A stretch of DNA of 64,000 nt, from the NCBI RefSeq assembly GCF_003434055.1, contig NZ_QVEX01000001.1, positions 869,824 to 933,823 of the forward strand, written 5' to 3'. The DNA is from Enterocloster aldenensis. Its GTDB lineage: Bacteria; Bacillota; Clostridia; Lachnospirales; Lachnospiraceae. The notes beneath the pieces were generated by a model. It saw nothing but the letters and a program-made list of their open reading frames with translations. It was not told the DNA's origin and ran no database searches. The translations under genes and the position numbers were made by a program. Positions 44,816 to 53,294 of this stretch are shown here, one piece after another (position 1 is the stretch's first letter; each line of letters starts with the position of its first letter).

Positions 44816-46507
44816 AGTCAGTCGGTCATTTTTTGCGGACAGTTCAATACATGCCTGTCTGTTTCGCTCCCTGCTCCTGCGTTTGCTCTCGTTTGATTTC
44901 TCCCTCTGTATCTTCTTGGCACAAGCAGGACAATACTTCGATATGCCAGAGCGGGGAACATATTCAACACCGCACACCGTACAATTCTTAGGCTTTAACG
45001 CTGTCCACCGCTTTGTGGGCGTGATATGTAATTCACCGACAAAGCCGATGAATTTATAATAAATCTTGATTTCCTGTCTTACTGTCCCGTCTGCAAGTTT
45101 CTCACGTTCCGAAACAAGTATCTTGTCTATGAGTGCGTTTATGATGGTTGCGTCCAGTTCCTTAATTCCTTGATAGTTGCGGATTAGGGAGAGGAAATCA
45201 CGGACACCCTGCGACTTCTCATAGCTGTCGCCTAGCGTTTCCGTTACCTCTTTCAGCCTTGCTACAATTTCAAGCTGTTCTTTCTGGTATTTCCCCGACA
45301 TCATCTCAAAATTCCGCTCCGTAATACGCTCCATCACCTTATCTTCATAAAGGGAAGAAAACAGCCTGTCCAGTTCCGCAAGGCGTTTGTTCAGCTTTCT
45401 CTGCTCCTTTTCCAGTGCCTTTGCCCTGCTATGGTCTGTTTCCGTGAGCCGCTTTTCAATCGCCCTCACCGCCTTTTCATCATTGACCGCCATATCCGCA
45501 AATCGGTTGATGTCGGTGAGGACAGCGTTGAACAAGTCCCTCGCTTCAATGCTGTGTGCGGTACACATGATATTACCGTATCTGCCATAATTATTGCAGG
45601 AATATTGTACGCAGTCGATGATGTCGGGGCGTTTCCTCCTGTTGGCACTCATAGCCCGCATGGCATAACCGCAGTCCGCACACTTAATAACGCCTGCAAA
45701 GATGTTCTCAAAGCCGCCCTTGTTTTCTGGTAATCTGCGGCTTGTAATAAGCTGCTGTACGGTATCAAATTCCTCCTGCGTGACTATCCCCTCATGGGTG
45801 TCTGGTATCACTTCCCATTCTTCGGGCAGCTTAGAGGGGCGTTTCTTGCTTTTCATGTTGGCGGCAATCCGCTTGTAGCCTGCAAGGTTTCCCGCATATA
45901 TCGGGCTTCTTAAAATGCCCCTTACGCTGTTCTCGCTCCAAATATAACGGTTTTCCTCGTTACCCTCAAAGTACCGCTCATAGCCTGTTGCCCCTTGCTC
46001 CACTGCATAAGCGGCAGGGCGTAGGATATGCTGTTTGTTGATGTGCTTGCGGATTTTGGCGATTCCGTTGCCCGCTAATGCAAGGTCGAATATCTCCCTT
46101 ACCACATGGGCAACCTTGTCATCTATCAGCAGGTGATTATGGTCGGCGGGGTCTTTGACATATCCGTATGGTGCTGTCGTCCCCATGAATTTCCCCTGCT
46201 GAAACCTCGCTCGGTACGCCGATTTTATCTTGACCGACACATCGGCAGAGTACATTTCGTTTAGGATGTTGCGGAAAGGCGTGATGTCCATCGCTGATTT
46301 ATTGAGCGTGTCCACGCCGTCATTGACCGCTATATACCTCACGTTATGCTCTGGAAAAAACACTTCCAGATACAGTCCGCAGTCAAGATAGTTCCTCCCC
46401 AGACGTGATAAATCTTTCGTAATCACGCAGTTTATCAGACCGTTTTCAATGTCCTTAATCATGTTCTGGAAACTTGGTCTTTGGAAAGCTGACGTTAGAT
46501 AACGATA
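44816..46507 (-). pseudogene. serine recombinase lacking its catalytic N terminus
   Basis: The remnant reads FQRPSFQNMIKDIENG, then VITKDLSRLGRNYLD, the Recombinase domain (APYGYVKDPADHNHLL), a zinc ribbon (CADCGYAMRA, CNNYG) and a coiled coil. The C-terminal zinc motif is CTVCGVEYVPRSGISKYCPACAKK. Large serine recombinases start about 60 residues earlier with YxRxS, including the nucleophile Ser, which is absent: the frame upstream of about 46507 becomes unrelated sequence. At its 3' end the frame runs straight through the tctA junction. I infer that it is the terminal recombinase of an older element in tctA, cut by the conjugative element to its right. Confidence 0.8.
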
Positions 46508-46588
46508 CTTTTGAAAACACTGGAAAATCAAGGTTTTTCGAGCGACGGACAAGCAGGGTATTGTACTAAAAACTGAATACGACGCAGA

Positions 46589-46637
46589 AGCGGCGTTTCT
46601 TACTCTCTACATGGGAGAACAGGAACGCCGCTTTTTT
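46589..46637 (+). terminator. terminator-like hairpin in the rep leader
   Basis: AGCGGCGTT pairs with AACGCCGCT, followed by a run of six T. It lies about 150 bases before the rep gene with no gene upstream on this strand, so it could be an attenuator or the end of a small RNA that controls rep. Confidence 0.65.
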
Positions 46638-46644
46638 CATGCCC

Positions 46645-46762
46645 TTTGTTACGCAGTAGGGGCAGAAAAAGCCTTGCTACAAGCGGTTTTCCGGGCGCGT
46701 ATCTGGTGCGGAAAGGGATTTATACCTTATCCCCCGAAACCGCGCTTCTACTGCGTAACAAA
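46645..46762. repeat. 15-bp perfect inverted repeat upstream of rep
   Basis: TTTGTTACGCAGTAG (46645-46659) and CTACTGCGTAACAAA (46748-46762) are perfect inverted copies separated by 88 bases. The right arm ends 25 bases before the rep start. It may form a long-range leader stem or be a Rep or recombinase site. Confidence 0.75.
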
Positions 46763-46786
46763 TCCAAAGCAAAGGAGTTATGAACT

Positions 46787-47770
46787 ATGGCAGTTTTCAG
46801 AGTGGAACGGAACAAGGGCTACACCGTAATGAGCAACCACCACCTACGCAACAAGGAGCTTTCCCTAAAGGCAAAGGGGCTGTTGTCGCAAATGCTGTCA
46901 CTCCCCGAAGATTGGGACTACACCTTGAAAGGCTTATCCCTTATCAACCGGGAGAAGATAGACGCTATCCGCGAAGCCATTAAGGAGCTTGAACGCGCCG
47001 GGTATATCGTCCGTTCAAGGGAGCGCGACGAGAAAGGACGCTTGCGGGGCGCGGACTATGTGATATTCGAGCAGCCGCAGCCGCCTACGCCGGATTTACC
47101 TACATTGGAAAATCCAACATTGGATAATCCAACACAGGAAAAACCTACATTGGAAAAACCTACGTTGGAAAATCCAACGCAATTAAATAAAGATATACAA
47201 AGAACTGACTTACCAAAAAAAGAAAAAATAATTACTGATGAACAAAGTACCCATTCCATTCCTATCCTTTCCCCTAACCCCTCTCCTTGCAGAGAAGCGG
47301 CTACGCCGCCGGAACGGAAAGGAACGGAAGCGGCAGCACAGAGCGCAGTTGATATATACCGGGAAATCATCAAGGACAATATCGACTACCACATTCTCAA
47401 ACAGGACATGAAGTTTGACAGTGACAGGCTTGACGAGATTGTAGACCTCATGCTTGAAACCGTATGCACCGCCAGAAAGCGGGTACGGATTGCGGGGGAC
47501 GACTACCCGGCAGAGCTTGTGAAGTCAAAGTTTATGAAACTGGACGGCGAGCATATCCGCTTTGTGCTTGACTGTATGCGGGAGAACACAACGAAAATCC
47601 GCAACATCAAGCAATATCTGAAAGCAGCCCTTTTCAACGCCCCGTCCACTATCGGCAATTATTACACTTCCCTTGTCGCCCATGACATGGCAAGCGGCGC
47701 ACTGTCACCGAAGAAGCCGCAGTACGGCGACCCGGACTATTATTCATGCAAACCGGGCGAAAGCCTGTAA
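46787..47770 (+). CDS. replication initiator-like protein (HTH, DUF6017)
   Basis: The 327-residue protein has an N-terminal winged helix (MAVFRVERNKGYTVMSNHHL, SLKAKGLLSQMLSLPEDWDY, REAIKELERAGYIVR) like RepA_N/HTH_36 initiators. A proline-rich linker with pentapeptide repeats follows (residues about 100-135), then a C-terminal DUF6017-like domain (residues about 190-320: KSKFMKLDGEHIRFVLDCM, YLKAALFNAP). Such proteins open Tn1549/CTn-like conjugative elements and probably support replication of the excised circle. AAAGGAG precedes the start. The linker DNA forms iteron-like repeats. Confidence 0.82.
   Translation: MAVFRVERNKGYTVMSNHHLRNKELSLKAKGLLSQMLSLPEDWDYTLKGLSLINREKIDAIREAIKELERAGYIVRSRERDEKGRLRGADYVIFEQPQPPTPDLPTLENPTLDNPTQEKPTLEKPTLENPTQLNKDIQRTDLPKKEKIITDEQSTHSIPILSPNPSPCREAATPPERKGTEAAAQSAVDIYREIIKDNIDYHILKQDMKFDSDRLDEIVDLMLETVCTARKRVRIAGDDYPAELVKSKFMKLDGEHIRFVLDCMRENTTKIRNIKQYLKAALFNAPSTIGNYYTSLVAHDMASGALSPKKPQYGDPDYYSCKPGESL
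47084..47188. repeat. 15-bp iteron-like repeats inside the rep gene
   Basis: Six clear 15-bp units (first unit CCTACATTGGAAAAT) start at 47099, 47114, 47129, 47144, 47159 and 47174, with a degenerate one at 47084. They encode repeats of P-T-L-E-N. In RepA_N plasmids the origin lies within the rep coding sequence as repeats, so this may be the origin. Confidence 0.7.
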
Positions 47771-47793
47771 AACAACAAAAGGAGGATTTTATT

Positions 47794-48015
47794 ATGGCAC
47801 AGAAAATGACAGGAGCATTGGTATTTGACGAGCGCACCGACCGTTACGACATTCGCTTTGACTTAAACAGCTACTATGGCGGGCTGCATTGTGGAGAATG
47901 TTTTGACGTATTCGTGCGGGGCAAGTGGAAGCCGACCCGGATTGAGTACGGCGACAACTGGTATCTTGTGGGTATCAGAGCCGAGGACTTGAACGGGCTG
48001 CGGGTGCGTATCTGA
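47794..48015 (+). CDS. DUF5348 domain protein
   Basis: The 73-residue protein starts at 47794 after GGAGG and reads TGALVFDERTDRYDIRFD, YYGGLHCGECFDV, WKPTRIEYGDNWYLVGI. This strand-rich pattern matches small DUF5348 proteins found beside rep in conjugative elements. Its function is unknown. Confidence 0.75.
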   Translation: MAQKMTGALVFDERTDRYDIRFDLNSYYGGLHCGECFDVFVRGKWKPTRIEYGDNWYLVGIRAEDLNGLRVRI

Positions 48016-48056
48016 CCGCCGCCCCATAAAGAAACGCGAAAGGAGGACGCGACAAA

Positions 48057-48533
48057 TTGCAGGACGAAGTAAACGAAAAGACCATAGCCCTTTACATCAA
48101 GACCGGGAAGCTGACCGCCCAGACGCTCCAAAAGGCAATGAAAGCCATACTGTCAAAGGGAAAAAAGCAGCTTTCCAAACCGCCACAGGGCAAGCAGAGC
48201 TTAAAGCAGCTTATGAAGCAGAACGCGGGCGTTTCCAACATTGAGATTACCGAGGGCAATATCAAAGCCTTTGAGAGTACGGCGAAAAAGTACGGTATCG
48301 ACTTTGCGCTGAAAAAGGACGCGACGGAAAGCCCGCCCCGCTATCTGGTTTTCTTCAAGGGGCGGGACGCGGACGTGCTGACCGCAGCCTTTAAGGAATT
48401 TTCCGCAAAAAAGCTGACACAGGAGAAAAAGCCCTCAATCCGAAAGCTGCTCTCTACCCTCAAAGAAGCTGCACAGGGCAGAAACGCGGAACGGGCAAAG
48501 GTCAAGAACAAGGACAGGGAGGTATCGCTATGA
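48057..48533 (+). CDS. PcfB family (DUF3801) conjugation protein
   Basis: The 158-residue protein begins at a TTG with AGGAGG ten bases upstream. It has the PcfB pattern: TGKLTAQTLQKAMKAIL, a lysine-rich linker, FESTAKKYGIDFALKKD and YLVFFKGRDADVLTAAFKEF. PcfB is an accessory factor of conjugation, thought to help the relaxosome meet the coupling protein. Its stop overlaps the virD4 start (ATGA), as usual for this pair. Confidence 0.87.
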   Translation: MQDEVNEKTIALYIKTGKLTAQTLQKAMKAILSKGKKQLSKPPQGKQSLKQLMKQNAGVSNIEITEGNIKAFESTAKKYGIDFALKKDATESPPRYLVFFKGRDADVLTAAFKEFSAKKLTQEKKPSIRKLLSTLKEAAQGRNAERAKVKNKDREVSL

Positions 48534-50338
48534 AGCCGGAAATCAAGAAGCTGCTTATCTTAAATCTCCCGTATCTGCTCTTTGTCTGGCTCTTTGATAA
48601 AGCGGGCGCGGCTGTCCGGCTCTCCCCCGGCGCGGACGCAAGCGCAAAGCTGCTACATCTTGGGGACGGTTTTACCGCCGCCTTTTCCAGTATCGCGCCG
48701 AGCTTCCACCCGGCAGACTTAGCTTTAGGCATTGCGGGGGCGGTCATTGTTCGGCTGATTATCTACACCAAAGGCAAGAACGCGAAGAAATACCGCCGCG
48801 GGACAGAATACGGTTCGGCGCGTTGGGGCGGGGCTGACGATATAAAGCCATACACAGACCCGGTATTTGAGAATAATATCCCCTTAACGCAGACGGAACG
48901 GCTCACCATGAACAGCCGCCCGAAGCAGCCGAAATACGCAAGAAACAAAAATATCCTTGTAATCGGCGGTTCCGGCAGCGGCAAGACCCGGTTCTTTGTG
49001 AAACCGTCGCTCATGCAATGTACGTCAAAGGATTTTCCAACGTCGTATATCGTCACTGACCCGAAAGGAACACTGATTTTGGAAACCGGAAAAATGTTGC
49101 AGCGGTACAAATACCGTATCAAAGTGCTAAATACGATTAACTTCAAAAAATCCATGAAATACAACCCCTTTGCCTATCTGCGGAGCGAAAAGGACATTTT
49201 GAAGTTAGTCAATACCATTATCGCCAACACCAAAGGCGACGGGGAAAAATCCGGCGAGGATTTCTGGGTGAAAGCGGAAAAGCTCTACTATACCGCACTA
49301 ATCGGCTATATCTGGTATGAAGCCCCGGAGGACGAGAAGAACTTCACGACGCTGCTTGAAATGATAAATGCGTCGGAAGCCCGCGAGGACGACGAGGACT
49401 TCCAGAACCCGGTTGACCTCATGTTTGAACGTCTGGAAGAAAAAGACCCGGAACATTTTGCAGTCAAGCAGTACAAAAAATACAAACTTGCGGCGGGCAA
49501 GACCGCAAAAAGCATACTTATCTCATGCGGCGCGAGGTTAGCCCCATTCGACATTAAGGAGCTGCGGGAGCTTATGGAAACCGACGAAATGGAGCTTGAC
49601 ACCATAGGCGACAGAAAGACCGCCCTTTTCGTGATTATCAGCGACACCGACGACACCTTTAACTTTGTCGTGAGTATTCTCTACACACAGCTATTCAACC
49701 TCTTGTGCGACAAAGCAGATGATGAATACGGCGGGCGGCTTCCCGTCCATGTAAGGTGCTTACTTGATGAATTTGCGAATATCGGGCAGATACCGAAGTT
49801 TGAAAAGCTCATTGCAACGATACGGAGCCGGGAAATATCCGCGTCAATCATCTTGCAGAGCCAGTCACAGCTAAAGGCAATCTACAAGGACAACGCCGAT
49901 ACCATAGTCGGCAACTGCGACACCACGCTTTTCTTGGGTGGCAAGGAAAAAACGACGCTCAAAGAAATATCGGAGATTTTAGGCAAGGAAACGATAGACA
50001 GCTTCAACACGTCCGAAACAAGGGGGCGGGAGCTTTCGCATGGGCTGAACTATCAGAAATTGGGAAAGCAGCTTATGACGGAAGATGAAATCGCAGTCAT
50101 GGACGGAGGGAAATGTATCTTGCAGCTACGCGGGGTGCGCCCGTTCTTTTCGGACAAATTCGACATAACGAAGCACCCGAAATACAAGTACCTGTCCGAC
50201 GCAGACCCGAAGAACGCCTTTGACATGGAAAAGCACCTTAAACGCCGCCCCGCCATTGTCAAGCCCGACGAGGTTTTTGACTATTACGAGATTGACGCGG
50301 CAGACTTACAGGAGGACGCAGACCATGAGGAAACGTAG
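48530..50338 (+). CDS. virD4: VirD4-like type IV coupling protein
   Basis: The 602-residue protein has two N-terminal membrane segments (LLILNLPYLLFVWLF; LALGIAGAVIVRLIIY), Walker A at about residue 145 (VIGGSGSGKTRFFVKP) and Walker B near residue 410 (VRCLLDEFANIGQIPKF). The sensor region SREISASIILQSQSQLK follows. It couples the relaxase-DNA complex to the transfer channel at the membrane using ATP. It overlaps pcfB by four bases and the next gene by 14. Confidence 0.94.
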   Translation: MKPEIKKLLILNLPYLLFVWLFDKAGAAVRLSPGADASAKLLHLGDGFTAAFSSIAPSFHPADLALGIAGAVIVRLIIYTKGKNAKKYRRGTEYGSARWGGADDIKPYTDPVFENNIPLTQTERLTMNSRPKQPKYARNKNILVIGGSGSGKTRFFVKPSLMQCTSKDFPTSYIVTDPKGTLILETGKMLQRYKYRIKVLNTINFKKSMKYNPFAYLRSEKDILKLVNTIIANTKGDGEKSGEDFWVKAEKLYYTALIGYIWYEAPEDEKNFTTLLEMINASEAREDDEDFQNPVDLMFERLEEKDPEHFAVKQYKKYKLAAGKTAKSILISCGARLAPFDIKELRELMETDEMELDTIGDRKTALFVIISDTDDTFNFVVSILYTQLFNLLCDKADDEYGGRLPVHVRCLLDEFANIGQIPKFEKLIATIRSREISASIILQSQSQLKAIYKDNADTIVGNCDTTLFLGGKEKTTLKEISEILGKETIDSFNTSETRGRELSHGLNYQKLGKQLMTEDEIAVMDGGKCILQLRGVRPFFSDKFDITKHPKYKYLSDADPKNAFDMEKHLKRRPAIVKPDEVFDYYEIDAADLQEDADHEET

Positions 50339-50627
50339 CGCAGAGGAAAAACAAAAGCAGCTTGAACGGTTTTTAATGAATGTTGCGGAAGCCGCCGACG
50401 CTGCATTATGGGAGTATTGGCGGGAAAAGGAAGCGGAACACCGCCGTTTTGCAACGGAGTATGTCACGCGCCGGGGGGCTTATCCCGCAACAGTGACAGC
50501 ATGGCAGACCGCCGGGGGACAGGGGAAGCTACACTTCCCCTACGCTGCCTTGCGGCAGCTACCCCTTTGTGAACTTGCGGGAAGCGAACACCTTGCTACG
50601 CAAGCTATTCACTTCCCGCAAGTCTGA
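50325..50627 (+). CDS. hypothetical protein with repeat-derived C terminus
   Basis: The ATG at 50325 lies inside the end of virD4, with GGAGG upstream, and gives 100 residues. Residues 1-60 (KQKQLERFLMNVAEAADAAL, WEYWREKEAEHRRFATEYV) look like a true helical protein. The last 35 residues are encoded by the 102-bp structured repeat at 50521-50622, so the original C terminus may have been replaced. The function is unknown. Confidence 0.5.
   Translation: MRKRSAEEKQKQLERFLMNVAEAADAALWEYWREKEAEHRRFATEYVTRRGAYPATVTAWQTAGGQGKLHFPYAALRQLPLCELAGSEHLATQAIHFPQV
50521..50622. repeat. 102-bp structured repeat, copy A
   Basis: It contains three stem-loops: AGGGGAAG/CTTCCCCT, CTGCC/GGCAG, and a long stem CTTGCGGGAAG/CTTCCCGCAAG enclosing CTTGC/GCAAG. 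A second 102-bp copy (about three-quarters identical by hand count) is at 54706-54807 inside the nested transposon. Differences in the middle stem are compensatory (CTGCC/GGCAG against CTGGC/GCCAG). Confidence 0.8.
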
Positions 50628-50803
50628 AAAAAACGTCCGGCAGCACAGCGGGACACAGAAAGGAGCGATTGAAGCAATCACATCTATCCATACCGGCTAC
50701 ATGATACGCGCCCCCACTTTCCGGCGCAGTACACAGCGGCAGGAGCCGCACCCCCTACAACTGAATACCGCCGCGCCGCAGAACTTACGCAGCGCGGGGA
50801 CAG

Positions 50804-50830
50804 CCGCCTTTACCAGAGGGCGGTTTTTTT
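50804..50830 (+). terminator. terminator before maff2
   Basis: CCGCC pairs with GGCGG around a short loop, followed by seven T. The 277-base gap from 50627 to 50904 otherwise holds no supported gene. Confidence 0.7.
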
Positions 50831-50903
50831 GTGCGGCGGCATATGCTGACCGCCTTTTGTCCGCTTGCCGGACAGCCGCAGACGCGGCAGAAAGGATATA
50901 TTT

Positions 50904-51062
50904 ATGGCATTTTTCAATAGCGCAGTAGACGTTTTGCAGACCCTTGTTGTAGCACTTGGAGCCGGGCTTGGTATCTGGGGCGTAATCAATCTGATGGAGG
51001 GCTACGGCAACGACAATCCGGGCGCGAAAAGCCAGGGCATGAAGCAGTTCATGGCTAATTAA
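50904..51062 (+). pseudogene. maff2, 5' half, interrupted by transposon
   Basis: The 52-residue reading frame (MAFFNSAVDVLQTLVVALGA, NLMEGYGNDNPGAKSQGMKQ) is the N-terminal two-thirds of a Maff2 family membrane protein, a small component of Firmicutes conjugation operons. After ATGGC at 51051 the transposon supplies AN and a stop. The missing end (GGGVALIGMTLVPLLSGLFG) lies at 61187-61255. AAAGGA precedes the start. Confidence 0.88.
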
Positions 51063-51124
51063 AGGGAACAAAAAGAAAGGAAAAGCCAATCCAGACGGTA
51101 TCAGCGGCAGGCTACAAGAATAAA

Positions 51125-51153
51125 TTGTGATTTCACAAGATTGGTGCTATAAT
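51125..51153 (+). promoter_or_regulatory. promoter with overlapping palindrome
   Basis: A -35 box TTGTGA (51125-51130) and a perfect TATAAT (51148-51153) are 17 bases apart. The -35 box is part of the perfect palindrome TTGTGATTTCACAA (51125-51138), a likely operator, perhaps for the Xre protein encoded just downstream. Confidence 0.7.
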
Positions 51154-51216
51154 AAGAGAAAAGTTCCTGCCGGGGCAGCCGCTCCGGTGGTATGGATAGA
51201 AAGGCAGGAAAACAAT

Positions 51217-51489
51217 ATGCACATCAGCTATAAACCACTCTGGCACACACTGTTAGAGCGTGATATGAGAAAAGAGGATTTAAGGCTTGCTGCTGGTATG
51301 ACAACAAATATGATTGCCAACATGAGCAAAGAGGGAAAGCACATCAGCATGGATACATTAGCCCGTATCTGCGAAACGCTGAATTGTGAGATTACCGATG
51401 TGATTGAGTTAGTACCAGACGAGCCTGCTTCCACAGGAGGTAAGGAACATGAGCGAATTGAAACCAAGAATAAAAGAAAACGGAATTGA
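51217..51489 (+). CDS. Xre family HTH regulator
   Basis: The ATG at 51217 (MHISYKPLWHTLLERDM) has GCAGGA upstream. The 90-residue protein is a single HTH_26/Cro-type domain (MRKEDLRLAAGMTTNMIANM, ISMDTLARICETLNCEITDVIEL) with a basic tail. It overlaps tnpV by 41 bases and sits behind the promoter at 51125, so it may control the left part of the transposon. Confidence 0.88.
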   Translation: MHISYKPLWHTLLERDMRKEDLRLAAGMTTNMIANMSKEGKHISMDTLARICETLNCEITDVIELVPDEPASTGGKEHERIETKNKRKRN

Positions 51490-51826
51490 TTATATCCTTG
51501 TTGGAGATTACTACATCCCGGACTTGAAGTTGCCGGAGGAACACCGCCCCATCGGAAAGTACGGACGGATGCACCGGGAATATTTAAGAGAAGTCTGCCC
51601 AGCCAGATTACACACATTGACCCTGACCGGGGAATTGTGGACATATCTTGCAGACCTGAACGAACAGGCACAGAAACGGTTAGACACCATCATGGAGCAG
51701 ATGAAAGCTGCCGAGGGCGTGACCGAGGAATTGAAGCGTACCCGTCAAATGGAATGGGTGCAGCGTTGCAATAACATTCACAACCGGGCAGAAGAAATTG
51801 TTTTACATGAGATGATTTATTCATAA
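51449..51826 (+). CDS. tnpV: transposon-encoded protein TnpV
   Basis: The 125-residue protein reads IDYILVGDYYIPDLKLPEE, RPIGKYGRMHREYL, and has a helical end (MEWVQRCNNIHNRAEEIVLHE). These are features of the TnpV family found in Tn4451-like elements. Its role is not known. AGGAGG precedes the start. Confidence 0.85.
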   Translation: MSELKPRIKENGIDYILVGDYYIPDLKLPEEHRPIGKYGRMHREYLREVCPARLHTLTLTGELWTYLADLNEQAQKRLDTIMEQMKAAEGVTEELKRTRQMEWVQRCNNIHNRAEEIVLHEMIYS

Positions 51827-51877
51827 CGGTATGGTAGAATGATTATTACAAATTAGAAGTTGTAAAGGAGACTTTGT

Positions 51878-52369
51878 ATGGGTAGAAAAGAAATAACAAC
51901 AAAAGAAGATTTAATGAAAGTAATAGAATTATTCGAAAATACTGGAATTACATACTGGTTGGATGGCGGATGGGGTGTAGATATTTTAGCTGGTAAACAA
52001 ACAAGAATTCATAGAGATATAGATATAAATTTTGATGCTCAACATACGGAAAAATTGTTAAATGTGCTTTTGAATCTGGGCTATAAAATTGATACAGACT
52101 GGAAACCGGTTAGAATAGAGTTATATAGTGATGAACTTGGTTACTTAGACATTCACCCGTTCGTTTTAAATGAGGACGGAACTTCAAAACAAGCTGATTT
52201 AGAGGGTGGCTGGTATGAGTTTGAAAAAGATTACTTTGGTAGTGCTTTTTTTGAAGGAAAAACAATTCCTTGTATATCCTTAAAAGGCCAAAGAGTTTTC
52301 CACTCAGGTTATGAATTAAGAGATAAAGATAAGCATGATATTTCAATTCTTGAAAGTTTATCAAAATAA
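51878..52369 (+). CDS. lnu: lincosamide nucleotidyltransferase, Lnu(A)/Lnu(C)/Lnu(P) type
   Basis: The 163-residue protein matches the Lnu(A)-type pattern from memory: TYWLDGGWGVDILAGKQTR, the metal aspartates D47 and D49 in HRDIDINFDAQHTEKL, YLDIHPFVLNEDG, IPCISLKGQRVFHSGYEL and HDISILESL. Length equals the family (about 161-164). These enzymes adenylylate lincomycin and clindamycin and give lincosamide resistance. The gene is strongly AT-rich compared with its neighbours, so it is acquired cargo. It ends with a terminator hairpin. The exact allele class cannot be fixed by eye. Confidence 0.82.
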   Translation: MGRKEITTKEDLMKVIELFENTGITYWLDGGWGVDILAGKQTRIHRDIDINFDAQHTEKLLNVLLNLGYKIDTDWKPVRIELYSDELGYLDIHPFVLNEDGTSKQADLEGGWYEFEKDYFGSAFFEGKTIPCISLKGQRVFHSGYELRDKDKHDISILESLSK

Positions 52370-52438
52370 CATTGCTGTAATTTCTAAGATAAATTCCACT
52401 TTATCGCTTTGAAATTTTAACTGAATAAGTATAGCACC

Positions 52439-52486
52439 AACCGCTGCTACATGGAAGCAAACACAACCATGCAACAGCGGTTTTTC
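52439..52486. terminator. terminator after lnu
   Basis: AACCGCTG and CAGCGGTT pair, with inner CATGG/CCATG, followed by TTTTTC on the plus strand. The A-rich left side also fits the convergent Xre gene, which stops two bases beyond it. Confidence 0.8.
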
Positions 52487-52487
52487 T

Positions 52488-53294
52488 TTACCGTTTTTTC
52501 CTTTGACTGATAGGAGTTCCTGTTTTCTTTGATTTTTGTAGAATCCGAATGAGCCAGCGAAATTCTTCGTCTGACAGATTTTTATAGTTGATGCCGAGCT
52601 GCTTGCAGTAAAGGACAACCAGCTTTTCATCCCGACTGCCCTTGAAATTTTCAACCGCTTCCAAATTTTCTTTCAATTCATCGGCAACGGTGGTCTGGGG
52701 CGCACTCTCGCTGTCCTTTTTGTGGGCTTCCCGAATATCCCGGATAATGAGATTGAGGTCATCAAGAACCATGTGGCTGAAATATTCATCATCGCTGATA
52801 TGGGCGGCTTGCAGCACTTTCAAATGCGGGTCGTCTTCGCCGGGGCGATACCGTTCAATGATTTCATGCCGGACAGTATCGACAAGGGCGTTGAGGTTTT
52901 GAATCTGCATGGTGGCAATCCCATCTACATAAATCTCAATGTCCGCAAGAAACTTGATAAAGTCCTTATGAGTGGCAAGCTCACAGAGCAGACGGTTGTT
53001 AATCCGACCGCCTTTCAGAAGTGCCACCATCTCATCATTCAAATGCAGCTCTGTTAGTGGCGTGTTGATCTGCTCCCGGTTCTCTGTCCGGCACAGCAGA
53101 TAATCAACGGAAACCCCATAGAAGTCTGCCAGCGTGATAAGGTTGCCATGATTGATTTCCTTATAATCCTCTTTTTCATAACTGCCAAGAGCTGATTTGG
53201 AAATGCCCGTCAGCTCTGATAATTCTTCCAGATTTAAGCCTTTGTCCTTGCGGAGTTCCCAAAGGCGTTCCTGTATGCTTGTCGCTCCTTTCAT
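52488..53294 (-). CDS. Xre family HTH regulator with C-terminal helical domain
   Basis: The 268-residue protein has an N-terminal Cro/C1 HTH (RLWELRKDKGLNLEELSELT, GISKSALGSYEKEDYKEI, NLITLADFYGVSVDYLL) and a helical region of unknown fold. It is the only minus-strand gene in the transposon. Its upstream region holds TTTCC/GGAAA arms near 53355-53373 that could be an operator. It probably controls excision or mobilisation genes. Confidence 0.87.
   Translation of the reverse strand: MKGATSIQERLWELRKDKGLNLEELSELTGISKSALGSYEKEDYKEINHGNLITLADFYGVSVDYLLCRTENREQINTPLTELHLNDEMVALLKGGRINNRLLCELATHKDFIKFLADIEIYVDGIATMQIQNLNALVDTVRHEIIERYRPGEDDPHLKVLQAAHISDDEYFSHMVLDDLNLIIRDIREAHKKDSESAPQTTVADELKENLEAVENFKGSRDEKLVVLYCKQLGINYKNLSDEEFRWLIRILQKSKKTGTPISQRKKR

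Noticed and set aside
44816..46507. Functional recombinase for the conjugative element
   Set aside because: The YxRxS segment with the nucleophile serine is missing, so it cannot catalyse strand exchange.
50569..50928. 119-codon frame between the 100-residue gene and maff2
   Set aside because: It starts inside the structured repeat, crosses a terminator and has no ribosome site or family-like sequence.
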